Source of the DNA: Eumeta japonica
Lineage: Eukaryota > Arthropoda > Insecta > Lepidoptera > Psychidae
Assembly: GCA_005406025.1 (NCBI GenBank)
Contig: BGZK01000838.1
Coordinates: 62,001 to 126,000 of the forward strand
DNA length: 64,000 nt
Direction: 5' to 3'
The notes under the pieces are model-generated. The model was not told the origin of the DNA and made no database searches. It worked only from the letters and a program-made list of their open reading frames with translations. A program made the translations under genes and the position numbers. Of this stretch, positions 32,640 to 44,369 are shown piece after piece; within the stretch, counting starts at the first letter, position 1, and each line of letters opens with the position of its first letter.

Positions 32640-32870
32640 ACATCGGCTCAGCGCAGCGCCGCCCACGGGCTGGCGGCCCGCGCGCCGCGCGCCGCGCGCC
32701 TTCAGGCGCGTGGGCAATACCGACCGCATTACGACGTCGCAACACTGAAATATTGTCTGCATCAAAATCCGGCATCCGCATGAGAGTCGCGGGCGCGTTT
32801 TCGGCGAGCCCGCCTTCGCCCGGGCTGCGCAGACGGCACGCGGGCCGCCCGCCCACGTGCGCCCTCTTCG
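32640..32870. other. GC-rich island
   Basis: A CpG-rich stretch with CGCGCGCCGCGCGCCGCGCG near 32679-32698 and a second peak at 32785-32865. Opposed frames of 64 and 72 codons shadow each other. There is no known domain. Confidence 0.45.
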
Positions 32871-32879
32871 TGCGAACTT

Positions 32880-33540
32880 TGATGTGGCTAAATTAAAATA
32901 CAGAAGAAAGAGAATTGTATCTGACTAAATTTGGTGTAAACAGATATTAATTAATTAAATTTCTTAACGTGAAGATTATGTTGGATTGTTTAATATACAC
33001 GACGAAAAAGCAGAATACTTATAGGATCACTCTCGTATTTATCTGATACATTTTTTTTCCGAATCTACTGGATGCAAATAGTTACGATTCCGTAAGTAGT
33101 TAGAGTTATATGACGGTCACGGGTTGTAGCGTAAATAATGAATTCTGAATTTAATGCTTAATTTTGGCATTTAATTCAAAAATAGAAAGAAAGTTTTGTA
33201 AGCACATCGAAGACATATCAAATAAACTTCTTTATTGTGAGGATTATAAACACTTTATTACGATTTCGAAATACATTTCTTAACATAAAAAAATGCACTC
33301 AAATCACCAATCTCCTTACTTCCAAAACTGCTTAACCTAAATAAGCATTCATATTCATTTATTTGATGTGCAGCAAAACTAAAGGAAAATCTTTGATCAT
33401 TAAATTTTCACTTTCTCAAATTCAAAGTATAAGTTTCTTTTAACAAACTTAATCATTATTATTTAGCAATATCGGTTTATTTTCGAAACGAACACGTTTT
33501 ATTAATTTTTAATACTTTATTAAGAAAAAGTATTATGTGA
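32880..33540. other. unassigned AT-rich DNA
   Basis: Nothing recognised. Confidence 0.5.
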
Positions 33541-33544
33541 TAAA

Positions 33545-33800
33545 TGTAGATATATAACTTAATGCACAGAGAGTGCACCTTAACACGCCGGCACTAATGT
33601 ATTCACTCGCACTTTGAGTTGTTGCAACATTTTCAACAGCCTGCGCGTCGCTTTCGCCATGGAGTTCGTTGCCCCCGAGTTCAGCTGACATCTAAGATCA
33701 CCGTCGCGCTTACAGCACCGGAAAGCTCCCACACAAATTTTCTCTAACATCGAACACCGGGTGAACGAACGACCATGAATGCATGTTTTCAATTTCTACA
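33545..33800 (-). other. weak candidate terminal exon, cysteine-rich
   Basis: A minus-strand frame (33580-33792) is open for 70 codons in sequence that is less AT-rich than its flanks. It encodes six cysteines in the first 35 residues (C..., CSMLEKIC, FRCCKRD, LRC), ends VNTLVPAC-stop, and is followed some 50-60 bases later on that strand by AATAAA. No in-frame ATG opens the first 14 codons, so it would need to be spliced; a TAG lies just before it, with a poor pyrimidine tract. I do not recognise the family. Chance is quite possible. Confidence 0.15.
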
Positions 33801-34855
33801 TTTTTATAATAGGCTAAGATCCAGCATTAGAAATATGTACCCTCATCTTTAATTGAGTCAAATAATGTTTTAAAGTCAGATAGGTAACAATATTATAAAT
33901 TTATGAGAACAATGTCTGCCGCCGCGGTCCTGCTGCTATTATCATTATTTTCTTTATGTTGATTGCAAATAATTTCACGCTAACTGCCAGTTATAAGTAT
34001 ATTTAGAATTTTGTAAATATATTTATAATTGTAGTTGCATCAAATATTCTGTCGTGAAATTTCTCAGTCTCCTCTTCTTTCTTTTCGTCTTGTTGCTTAC
34101 TATCATTTTTTACATAAGTAAGAGGTAATTAACATAAGTTCGAGGGATATTTAATTAGAAGCTACGTCAGGGCTCACACATAAGCAATCACTTAAGTGAG
34201 ACAACGGCGCTCTGCTATCAGAGGTCAATGTTTTCGAAAACCGTTACGTCGTTATGGCTCCCCAGAACTTAATCAGCCAAAAACTCTTGAAGTTTCTGAA
34301 GGCAACCATCACAACTCATATTGTAACCGCACAGTTCTCCGTATATGATAAGTAAAACGTGGTTACTCGTTAGAATGTTGGGGCCGTGTCAGATTTTATT
34401 CACAGAGATGCTGAGGCACACCGTCTTATAATCTGCCTAATGAAGATTAGGAGACTTGGACTATTAATCCTAAACGATGATTCATTATGTTTCAATGGAA
34501 AGATAATTTTCTTAAGATTTATTTTAATATTATCAATGGCTTGCAAGATAAGAAGAAAGTTTAAGAAAAAAAAGATAGTGCCTGGAGTCCCTCCGTACGG
34601 AAAAGAAGTGAAACTACGTAATTCGAAATTTGAAAATAGGAAGGGGTAGAAATTGATTTTTAGTGAACTCATGTTGTTTCTTTAAGACAAACTTTATTAA
34701 CATTGCTTACAATTCACAATTGATTGCATCTTTTACTTATCATTTTCGAGTGGAGAAATATCCAAATCTATTGGAATATTGGACGCTACTCGTTGCTAAC
34801 GCTCGCGCTGGCCTATAACAGGTATACTATGCGCATGCGTTCAAGTGCCACGTAT
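33800..34855. other. unassigned AT-rich DNA
   Basis: No gene recognised. Opposed frames of 87 and 90 codons at 34386-34672 shadow each other and have no domain. Confidence 0.5.
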
Positions 34856-34857
34856 GA

Positions 34858-34920
34858 ATGTTTAACGCAACAGTACTTTCATACCCCCTCCATGGTTGCG
34901 TTAAACGTTTAACGCAACCT
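34858..34920. repeat. palindrome cluster GTTTAACGCAAC
   Basis: A perfect 26-base palindrome with no spacer at 34894-34919 (two 13-base halves, GGTTGCGTTAAAC and its complement), plus a third half-site GTTTAACGCAAC at about 34860-34871. This could be head-to-head ends of a transposable element or a dimeric protein-binding site. It is flanked by AAAATTGCATTAGAAGTTTC. Confidence 0.85.
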
Positions 34921-34924
34921 TGTT

Positions 34925-35220
34925 GAAAATTGCATTAGAAGTTTCACTTCAAAAATAAAGAAATTATGGATCGTAAGAAAATGCTATCAATATTTTAATC
35001 TCGTTATTTAGATTAATACACAAATAACACCTTTGAAAGATTTCTTTTAACAAGATGAATTATTCTCTTGAGTTTGTATCAATTACTTTATTTTCATATT
35101 GAGAGTGGCAACAACCTAAATATGAGCTCGTTGCCCTGAGTAAAAACGACCGAATTCCGACTATGAGCGCAGGTGAATTGGCCAACTCTGACTTGAGTTT
35201 AGTCAGATTTTACAAGTCTC
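34925..35220. other. unassigned DNA
   Basis: Nothing recognised. Confidence 0.45.
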
Positions 35221-35221
35221 G

Positions 35222-35275
35222 GAAAGAGCGTTAAGCCATCAGTCCCGGTCATCATCGTCGAGTTCGCATCGATGT
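35222..35275 (+). repeat. 'CGTTAAGCC(A/G)TC(A/G)G' repeat fragment
   Basis: AGCGTTAAGCCATCAGTCCC followed by GGTCATCATCG. I remember CACGTTAAGCCGTCGG as a frequent Lepidoptera repeat phrase. A closer match in this window is at 43188-43206. Confidence 0.4.
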
Positions 35276-35279
35276 TTGT

Positions 35280-35655
35280 CAACAGTCCCGGATCTGCGTT
35301 AGGCTACCGTACACGACTTACAGTCGAACCACTTCGTTTTGGTATAGAGATATTGTGGAAGAATATACTGAATTACTATGACAATAAAATCTTATACCCC
35401 AATATTGTTTTTAGTTTAACGATAAACCAAAATGTGCCTATTGTCGAGTATTAATTTGTGACCAGTCAACTTGTAATTGAGGATGGATTCTCCAATGAAT
35501 CTACATAATTGATACTTTGAAAAGCAATAAATGCGCTTTTTAGTTTATACCTTTTTTATTTCTGAAATTTTTAAAGTTTCGATGGCTAAGTGTTTAATAC
35601 ACTTAATGTTTCCTAATAGTTGGATTAAGTACATATTTCATATTTAAACACAATC
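35280..35655. other. unassigned AT-rich DNA
   Basis: Nothing recognised. Confidence 0.5.
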
Positions 35656-35659
35656 GAGG

Positions 35660-36130
35660 AGATGAACGCGAGCCGGCGCCTGCGCCCGGTTCGGAGCACC
35701 GCACGCATTCAGATTTCCGTCACGCGACAGTATCTGTACTAAGAACTATCCCTTCAGGCCCGTTAGTCGAGAACTACATTTATTTTTTGTGCGGTGGCCG
35801 TTTCGGTTATTCGTAGTGTGCCGTTTGGGCGACTTGAATAATTGAAAGTGCGGCGAGGGGCTAGGGGTGCGGCGGCGGCGGGGAGCGGCGGGGGCGGCGG
35901 CCCGCACCTGACCCGACCCACTTTCCTGACCTGAGCGAATCCACTACAATGAAAAACGCCAACGAATAATATCTGCGGAGATATCGTGGAATAATAAGCG
36001 AGCCGGCCGCGGACCTCCGCATACTTCCTTCGCGAAGTTTTGATTTTTGCGCTAAACATTCGGGCCGCGCCCGTCGGCCGCCCGCCTGCCGCCTGCCGCC
36101 GCGCTTCCGCCCTACGCCAGCACACATGAA
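35660..36130. other. GC-rich island, split
   Basis: GC peaks at 35670-35730, 35850-35930 (GGCGGCGGCGGGGAGCGGCG) and 36000-36125, with more balanced DNA between. Minus-strand frames of 120 and 88 codons overlap in different frames and are arginine/proline-rich. Neither shows a domain I know. It is a candidate promoter or exon region, by composition only. Confidence 0.4.
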
Positions 36131-36134
36131 ATGT

Positions 36135-37130
36135 CCAGTTTATGTAATATGATTACACAAACTTACTGAATATGGTACTTAAGAAAATGGAAATGCGTGT
36201 CAATGTGGATAGGCCGGTGGTCAGTCTTGAGCCTCAGTGGAAAGAAAAAATAGCACGTACCGATGATGATACAGCTTTCTTTTAATCTTTAACGAGTGTC
36301 AAAAAAATCATTAAAATAATTTTTTATGGGAACTTAATGTGTGGTTATAGGCAGAAATATCATGGATACATATCCCATTTTTTGAATTGTATGAATAATA
36401 TGCAAATCAAAATATAGGTAAACTTGCGACTTTCTTTAACATTATAGTTAAATGATATTTATTATGGTGAAATGGACTATAAAATGTAAATACGTTTTTC
36501 AAACGTACACCGCACTGTTGCTCGAGTTACGTCAATTGTGATACCGTTAGACCGTACTTAACAAATACTACTTACCAATGAAGTCATGTAAATGAATTAC
36601 GTCATTTTAAAAATTTTGTAATTCAAAACGAAATTTATATTATAAGTTTACACATACCTGCTTAACTATACCTGCTTTCACATAAAAACAAGTAAGAACT
36701 AAACTAGTATTAAAGTAGCCCTTCATATGAATAATACTCGTCTAGTCATCATTAATGCTAGGCGACATACGATTTGAAATTATTTGTCGATTTACGTTCA
36801 TTATCTCACTCAAGTCTCTAAAGCTCACGGACACCCTCTTGAGCTTTTATGAAGGTCAACTTTTGAAACTTAGATATTCAATTTGTTTACCGCCAATACA
36901 TTGCAAGGCTTTTATTTTATGCTCATTTCAAATCACCGTTTAAATTGTTGATCTTTCGCGAAATAATAATCTCTAATGAGTCGAATCATTCAAATAGAAT
37001 AGTTATACATATCACCGAATATGGTATTTGGTTGCGAGTAAGATATACAAAATAAGCATCTTAATAAGATATTTATAACAAGACCAAAGAAGAATGAATC
37101 GTAATTAATAATAGCTAAGTTGACGAAAGA
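36135..37130. other. unassigned AT-rich DNA
   Basis: Nothing recognised. Confidence 0.5.
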
Positions 37131-37265
37131 CACGGCTTCGCTAATTAGGCTTTAAGCGTTTGAGATGCGTAATTAAGTTATTTGAAAGTCCCGGCTGGCG
37201 GGCTTATTAAAATGGCTTGTGAATCAGGCAAATGCAAACGTTCAATCTAAGACGATAAAATTTTC
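37130..37265. promoter_or_regulatory. possible conserved regulatory block
   Basis: GCTAATTAGGC and CGTAATTAAG (homeodomain-type cores) are followed by CCGGCTGGCGGGCTTATTAA and AATCAGGCAAATGCAAACG (octamer-like). It is more GC-balanced than its flanks and has no open frame. This is inference only. Confidence 0.25.
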
Positions 37266-37269
37266 AGTA

Positions 37270-39495
37270 TATTATGTGTCCTTAGAGAACACTTGCGATG
37301 TGAAGAGCAAACCCGTGTAGATGGTAAAACAAACAGAAGAGATTGGTGGACGATACAAAATGAAATTAGTAATGTATAATATTATTCTCTTTTTAAAAAA
37401 TATCTTTAATTTCATTTATTAACATGAATTGTAATGAAACATGAATATTTAATGGCTCGTTTCTCCTGCTCCTAGTTTACTTTCGCTAAGTTTTATTCCG
37501 ATTTTCAAAAATCGGAAATTTATGATATATCAACGTTTTAAGGTCTTAGGAAGCTTTTCTGACCGTTTTCAGAGGGATGTCCGTGAGTAAGCCTTGAATA
37601 CCTTTTGATCGAATTAATCGATTAATTTAGGACTTTATGACATTTGAAAAAAAATTACTGATATTACATTTTTTGAAAGTTTAATTTAATCAATTACTTA
37701 TATTTTGAAGAATCTCAAAAAATAAAATGTATTTCTTAAATAATTTCTAATTTATTGAAGTAATCGACACTTGAATCTAATTATCTTTATTCCTAATAAA
37801 AGTACGCTGCATTCTGTAAACTTGACGTAAATTCATTCATATCTTTATAGGACATCGCAAAAAAAAAAGTGTTCTTTCATAATAATTTTTAGACAAATAA
37901 CGTCTTTCACAAAAATTGCATTTTTGCGCTTAAAATGCTGCGTTTAAACATTTAATAAAGTCATGTTTACCGAGTATGGTATGTTTCCCTTATACCTCAT
38001 TCTACCTTCACGAAGGCAAAGAAACGAAGTTCGTCTTCGACTTTTAGCTGTGCAGACGAAAGCTGAAAAGCTTAATGATCTCTTTGATGGCGGAATGGCG
38101 CGGCCGGCGTGTGTGCGCTCAGCGGACTGAAAACTTAGGCATCGCACTCATTTGTTCGTGTAACCATGACTTAACCTACGTTTCTGAAGTGATTTCCCCT
38201 ATGTTTTAAATTTGAAGATAGGAAACTTAGAAAATTTGTGGAGCAAAATAGCACACAAAAATGTCGTGTTGCTCAGCATTTTCTATGCTTGCTGCATTTT
38301 TAATTCTGCCAAATAAAGTACCATTTGACAGAATTAATCTGTAACCCTTTAATGAGTACCGGCTGCCGTCGTAACGAAGACTACCGTAACTCGTCAATGA
38401 CTGCTTGCGTGAAAATTGCAATTAAACTTTCTAGTATTTATTTTACGATTTGAGCTAAACTGATGTTCAAAACTTTAAGCTAAAATTCTGTGTGAAGAGT
38501 TATTAATATAACTAAGTAATTTTGATTTATTTTTAAGTGATTTACATTTTACTATTTAAATAAACTCAAAATTGTACTTTAGATTAATATGGATAAATAA
38601 CACGATAAAACATTTGTGCTTACCTTTACAACCGCAAGTCAGTTATTTACTGTGCTTAGGGTTATTATGATCTTACACATATCCTATTTTTAATTAGGAC
38701 GAAACCCTTATTAAAACTTCGTGTCTTAGGGAAAAGTAGGAACATAATATCATTTTGAAGTATATGTCAAGGTTACTCAGTTTTTCAAAAAAAGAGATTC
38801 TGAAGAGAAAAATAATAATTTGTTGTTTTCTGAACATAACGAAATCACAAAAAAATCTCAAAAAAAATAATTGTAAAAATTCGCCTAAAGATAATATTAA
38901 CAAAAATCAGAACATGAAATTTAAATTAAAATAATTCTTTTCCTTTAAAACATTATTTTCATTATTTTTTCTAAATATAATATAGCAGATGCCATGTAAA
39001 AAATATTCAAAGTTCTCTAAATGGTCGTAAGAAGTAATCGAATATTCAAAATTTTATTGTCATTAACGGCTAAATTTTTCCAAAATGATCCTTGGTTCGA
39101 AGGCGTACAAAGTCCTTATTCTTTTGAAATGTTTGCTTTCTTTTCGAGTTGTATGCCTTTTGCAGAAGCTTTTTGTGAACTTTTCGGAAATGCTTCTAAA
39201 TTTTGAATGATTTCTTGATTTTAACGAAAAGTGGAAGAATAGCCTTTATCCATAACTGTCACAGAGTCATCACAACCCTCTACATTGCTTGTAGAAATTA
39301 AAGCTTACTCAAAAATGTCGCATGTATTATTAAAACTCGCTGACGTAATAACTGTAAAATTTTACGTGGGCGATGGTAATTAACGTTCATGGCACATCGA
39401 ATTCAGCTGTGGTATAATATTGGGCATAAATTTTGTTATAGGTCCTAATCGAAGTACAAACCTGACGGGGTAGATATCCGTTAATTCAATATTTG
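37270..39495. other. unassigned AT-rich DNA
   Basis: No gene recognised. TTAATTCTGCCAAAT (38300-38314) faces its near-complement (38323-38337, one mismatch) across an 8-base loop. Confidence 0.5.
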
Positions 39496-39499
39496 GTCA

Positions 39500-40007
39500 C
39501 AGTTGCCATGCCTGACATATGGCTGCCAAACTTGGGCACTGGGCCAAAAACATCTTCTAAAGCTGAGAACATGTCAGAGGGGCATGAAAAGAAGCATGAT
39601 AGGCGTTACAAAAAGAGATCGCATAAGATCAGAAGATATACGCTCCATAATCAAGGTTGAAGATATAATAAAGAAAATACGACAGTTGAAATGGAGATGG
39701 ACAGGACACATGACAAGAGATAGGAGAATAAAATGGACCAAAATCTTAACGGAGTGGCAACCACGCGATGGCACAAGAAAAAGAGGCAGGCAGGCAAAAA
39801 GATGGATGCATGATATAATTGGAGAGGCTACCTGGTCAAGGAAAGCTAGAGACAGACAGAAGTGGAAAAGGCTGGTAGAGGCCTATGTGTCACAAGACAC
39901 GCTGATAAATTTAGGATAATCGATGCGTTAACGTATATATATAAGTTAGATAAATAATGTTTAGTTTAGTTTCAGCAATAAAGTCTATAATAATAATAAT
40001 AATAATG
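39500..40007 (+). pseudogene. RTE-like LINE 3' end
   Basis: A 138-codon frame (39503-39919) without an ATG start is the C-terminal part of a non-LTR endonuclease-reverse transcriptase: 'LTYGCQTWAL', 'CQRGMKRSMIGV', 'KWRWTGHMTRD', 'RKRGRQAKRW'. The stop is followed by about 65 bases of 3' sequence, AATAAAG and a TAA-repeat tail (39986-40007). The frame is unbroken, so this copy is younger than most others here, but it is 5'-truncated and lacks the RT core. The minus-strand copy at 41150-41945 is the same family. Confidence 0.85.
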
Positions 40008-40140
40008 TAAGAATATGGTATTGCAGATTTTGCACAATCTGTGGTTTAACAAAAAACAATTGTTTTTCGCAGTTCTATAATTAAATAAAAGTCCACACCT
40101 GGATACGTCTTTACCCTTTGTCGAAGTGTTCATAATATGT

Positions 40141-40188
40141 TATATAATGTATATATATATATATATATATATATATCTATATATATAT
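40141..40188. repeat. TA microsatellite
   Basis: A TA run of about 48 bases with one C interruption and a GT. Confidence 0.95.
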
Positions 40189-40194
40189 CTCGCT

Positions 40195-41145
40195 GACAAA
40201 ATGAATTTTCGAGTTAGAAGCTTTTCGAAACATTTTCAGACGAATGATAACTGCGTTGTTGCGTAGTTTATGTCAGAATTAAAGTAAAACACAAACGTTG
40301 TTGTGTGTATTTAATTGACTACATAAATATCATATTTAGGCAGTTAATTTATTCGATTGTTTATCTTCATATTCAGTTGTTAATTAGTGTATTCTAAGTA
40401 TATTTTGACAACGAACACTCGAAAGACAATAACTTTCTAGACAAATGCAAAATATCTCCAGTCACTTAAAGTACATAGCACATAATATTTTATTGATGTT
40501 ATTTAAGGCACATATCGTATGTCCCCGAGAGTCGTTCACAAGCTAAAAAGGTAGTTTCCGCAAATCATCGGGTGTAAGAAGACATCAAGTTTTACGCGTG
40601 AGTTGTTCATTTTTAAAACGCATTTCTGAATTTCACAATAACAGCCCGACTGCGACGCTTTAGCCTTTCGCCGCAAGATTTTTGGACGACCCGGGAAAGA
40701 CAGACAATACCTTACTTTTTCCGAAAGTTCTACATTTATTATTACAATACAAAATTAGTAAAAAGAAATATTAGAACTGTTGCGAACAATTCGAAATACG
40801 CTTTAATTGTTATGTGTCGTTGTAATTTTAACGTATGTTTCTGTTCAATGACAACGCAAATTTTCTGAAAAACCAAAATGCGAACATGAATCTCATGCAA
40901 TTTAGTTTTGCTGGTTAGAGAAAGTGTACATTTTGTAAGGCACATTAGAGTTCGATTTTGATTAATCTTTGTCTTCAGCATAGGTAATTTTATAAATGCT
41001 TATAAGTCTATTTATATTACATAAGTTCATATGAACATTAAAATTACTATTATGTTATATAGATTATTGTATTTTAAAAACTCTTATATATAGTATAAAA
41101 GTAATAATAGCCTTTTTTTGAACTACTAGAAATATAAACAATGAG
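40195..41145. other. unassigned AT-rich DNA
   Basis: Nothing recognised. It separates two opposed copies of one LINE family. Confidence 0.5.
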
Positions 41146-41149
41146 TAAG

Positions 41150-41945
41150 TTAATATTTGTCTGGTTAGAGAAAATTTCGTAGTTTAGCGTGCCTCTTGGT
41201 ACAGTCCTCCTCCAGCATTTTCCATCGGGTCCTGTCACGTGCCACCCTTCTCCAGTTGGCTCTCGCCATCAGTTTCCGGTCATCCTCCCAACTCGTCTAT
41301 TGGCGTCCTCGACCACGTTTGCCATCTCTGGAGTACTGGTCTGAGACAATGTTACTCAATTTCTCCTGTGGATCTCGAATCATGTGCCCAGTCCATCTCC
41401 ACTTTTCTTGGTCAATTCGAGAAATTATATCTATTACCTCAGTTTTTTCTCTTATTACTGTATTCCGGACTTTGTCTATCTATTTTATTCCCATCATGCT
41501 TCTCTCCATGACTCTTTGACATCGTTCCAACTTATTCCTGTGGTGGTTAGTAAGAGACCACGTTTTGCATCCGTATGTGATGACTGGAAGAATACAGGTG
41601 ATGAAGATTTTCCTTTTTATCGACAAACTCATTTCTATGGATTTAAAGATTTCTTTCAATGACCAGTACCTCTTCCATCCATTTGTAATTCTTTTGTTGA
41701 TTTCTTCGGGAGCCTGTTCGTTATAAGAAACTGTCTGTCCTAGGTAGCTGTATTTTTGAACATATTCAAGTAGATTATTGTCTATACTTATCTCTAATGT
41801 GTCAGAATTTGTAATTAAATTTGTTCTTCCCTTGTTCGTAGATAAGCCTGTCTTCTTGTTTTCATCCTTAAGTGATATTATCACTTCCTCTAGGTGTTTT
41901 GGATTTTTGTCAAACAAAACTATGTTGTCTGCGAATCAGAGATGG
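41150..41945 (-). pseudogene. RTE-like LINE fragment with FADN
   Basis: On the minus strand, reading starts at FADNIVLFDKNPKHLEE (RT catalytic block, 41924-41935 for FADN, where FADD is expected), through YVQKYSYLGQTV and 'ITYGCKTWSL', 'CQRVMERSMMGIK'. After a frame change it continues in 'KWRWTGHMIRDP' and 'RGRGRQ', and ends near 41190. The longest piece is 145 codons. The changed second Asp of FADD and the frameshift mark it as dead. Several plus-strand frames here are shadows. Confidence 0.85.
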
Positions 41946-42029
41946 TTCAGTTTTATCCATATTATTTATATTTTATTTGTGTTTTATTTATTTATAGTAT
42001 TTGTGATGGATTCATACAAATTGGAACTG

Positions 42030-42295
42030 TGAGCAATAACGGAGTCGAAAGCGGGATAGGCAGTCGAATCGAGGCCCGGGCCCGGACCCGGATTGACGAC
42101 GAGACCGGGGTCGAAACCGAATATTGGCTCAGGATTTGAATTAAGAGTTTCACCGAGATCGAAATCAAAAACAACATCGGGATCAAATTTCAAAGCGGGA
42201 ACGGTACTACGATTTGCAAGGTCTTTGCATATAAAAATAAAGTGACATATTCTATATCTAAGTGGACGAAGCCACGGGCGTTAAACTAGTTTGTT
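42030..42295 (-). repeat. 'CTCGAT' dispersed family, copy e
   Basis: On the minus strand it starts ACTAGTTTAACGCCCGTGGC and TTCGTCCACTTAG, then runs into phrases such as GATCTCGGTG, GGTTTCGACCCCGGTCTCG and ATTCGACTGCC. On the plus strand this appears as GAGACCGGGGTCGAAACCG strings. Overlapping open frames on both strands come from this short-period pattern. Confidence 0.6.
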
Positions 42296-42299
42296 ATAT

Positions 42300-42675
42300 A
42301 CGTAACCCATTTCATAAGTCCAACAATGAAAAATTAAAAATATTATAAATTGCGTATTATTATAATTTCTCAGCATTGTCCCGATGCTAGGCAGAGAGAC
42401 ATGAGGCACCCATTAAATAAATAGACACGTATATGGACTAACTTTAAAAAAATTGTTCATACTCGGGCTCGAACGAAGACCTGTAATTTCTATAGGAAAT
42501 TAAATTCGCTAAGACTGAGGTAACTCAACTGAACCTTATAAAATGTAGTAAAGTAACACATCTAATAAGGTAACTGTGTAAGCTCGTTTGTGTAACATAT
42601 TCTCTCTCATCGTAACGTACTTCTACCACTAGGTAAATTCGTTATCCAGTACTTAGACACGATGTAGCTACGTCG
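42300..42675. other. unassigned DNA
   Basis: No gene recognised. CGGGCTCGAACGAAGACC (about 42463-42480) resembles the complement of a polymerase III B box, but there is no supported SINE body. Confidence 0.4.
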
Positions 42676-42679
42676 AAGT

Positions 42680-42800
42680 GCAACGAGGTCAGCGCCCGGC
42701 GATCGATGCCGCGCGCGCCCGCAGGCCGCTCCCCGCGGGCCGGCTGTGCGCATCCTGCATATTGCATCGTCGTGCACTAGCTGCGGCCGCTACCTACTTC
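42680..42800. other. GC-rich island
   Basis: About 120 bases of CpG-rich DNA (CGCCCGGCGATCGATGCCGC, CCCGCGGGCCGGC). There is no domain in the 72-codon frame across it. Confidence 0.4.
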
Positions 42801-42804
42801 TACG

Positions 42805-43180
42805 ACCGAACGCTATCCGTTAATAAAATAGCGAGTATTGTCAAGATAACTCCCCTGAAATCATTTATCACTCCATTCATTTTCCTACGAAAATAGGTTC
42901 CATGTAAACGTTTTGCTGAAACAGAATTAATGTACTTGTATTTTTATTCATTCTACTCTGAACGTAACACTTTCAATAACGCATTTTTAATATCATTTTT
43001 ATTCCTTTATTTTAATAGTTAAGGACGCTAGGCCCTTGTAGCACTTTTATTGAAAGCGGAAACTATATTGAAGCGAATGAAGAAGAAATTTCGATGCTAA
43101 AATATTTAAAATATATTTATATTATTCACATTATTCACTTGCACTTAGTTCACAACACCCACAGCTGTTTCGCGCTTTAC
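42805..43180. other. unassigned AT-rich DNA
   Basis: Nothing recognised. Confidence 0.5.
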
Positions 43181-43300
43181 AGAACACGTTAAGCCGTCGG
43201 CCACGGCCGATGTCATGATCGATTTGCGGCGATCGTCCGTTCAAAAGCCCCCAACGCACGGTGGATCGGGGTAGCGAGCTTAAGGTCCGAACGCTTCAAC
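43180..43300 (+). repeat. 'CACGTTAAGCCGTCGG' repeat fragment
   Basis: AACACGTTAAGCCGTCGGCC, then CGTCCGTTCAAAAGCCCCCA and ACGCACGGTGGATCGGGGT. I recall this as part of a widespread Lepidoptera repeat. A diverged relative is at 35222. Confidence 0.5.
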
Positions 43301-43304
43301 GAAC

Positions 43305-43910
43305 TTAAAAAAATACTGTAGGAGGGTACAACTCAGCGGTTGGATGAACATTATCCTACGCATTGCGTTCGCTTCAAAAATGAGAATGCCTAATTAACTA
43401 CGAGATAGGGGTCAATTCAATTATCGTAGTACTTATTCCTAAAATCATAAGTCATTTGGAAAATTAATGACATCCTTATTGAGGCTTCATTTTAAAACTA
43501 TCCATCAAGCGATATGATTTGTATAATATTGATATAAAGCCAATATATTCTGATAACTACTAAAGGTCCATTATTAGTGTTTTTAGGGTGGGTATATTAA
43601 TAAAAGATAAATTAATTAAACTTTGACTTAATTAATAATACAAATCCATAGTATATTGCTATACATACATTTTATTTTATCATTAAAATAAAATTCACAA
43701 AATAAAAATAATTTTGTGATAAATATTTTTTTCTTATTCATTGACCCCTATTCTATTATTTTTTAAATTGTTGTTTGTATTTTCCATTATATCTTATGAA
43801 CGTTTTAATCGGTCTAGATGAAAATTAGCACACAGTAAGAACATCTATTTCTAAAAGTGATAAGAAGATAAGAAGAGAAGTGAAGTTATTTCGATAAAGG
43901 GTCTGTTTCT
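43305..43910. other. unassigned AT-rich DNA
   Basis: No gene recognised. Around 43790-43900 CGTTTTAATCGGTCTAGATG may be the start of the tandem repeat block that follows. Confidence 0.45.
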
Positions 43911-43914
43911 TTAT

Positions 43915-44165
43915 CTATTTGTCTATATGGTCTTTTACAGCTTAAGGACGGTATGACCGACTTTCATTATAGTTGATATACAATAAAAACATACAAATGC
44001 GCAAATCATAGGCTGCTGAAAGTCTGTATGTCCATTTGTAATATAAAAATGGTATGATCAAATTTGATGAAGATTGTTGTACAATAAAAACATGTTACTT
44101 CGCAAATGATAGGTTACTATTTGTCTATATGTCCTATTATAACATAAGAATGGTGTGACCGAACT
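43915..44165 (+). repeat. tandem array, ~100-base unit, about 2.5 copies
   Basis: ACAATAAAAACAT recurs at about 43979 and 44078, GCAAATCATAGG / GCAAATGATAGG follow each, TGTATGTCC / TATATGTCC and GGTATGA(C/T)C / GGTGTGACC recur at the same spacing. The units have diverged. Confidence 0.7.
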
Positions 44166-44337
44166 CCTAGCGTGTCAACTTCGATACACCTTATGGTAAC
44201 GATAAAAAACTCATTACTTTGTATGCTTTTGGTGGCCATATTTCTGTTTTCATTACAGTTGCGAAAAGGAAGTACCAGTACAATGGAGAGTGGAGTTCTA
44301 GAACAACATGAGGATATGTGGGTGTGGAGGCATATAC

Positions 44338-44365
<28 letters not shown>
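44338..44365. repeat. GT microsatellite
   Basis: A GT run of about 28 bases. Open frames on both strands across it are artefacts. Confidence 0.95.
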
Positions 44366-44368
<3 letters not shown>

Positions 44369-44369
44369 C

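Noticed and set aside
41196..42139. Several plus-strand frames of 80-107 codons
   Set aside because: Shadows of the minus-strand LINE and of the CTCGAT-type tract.
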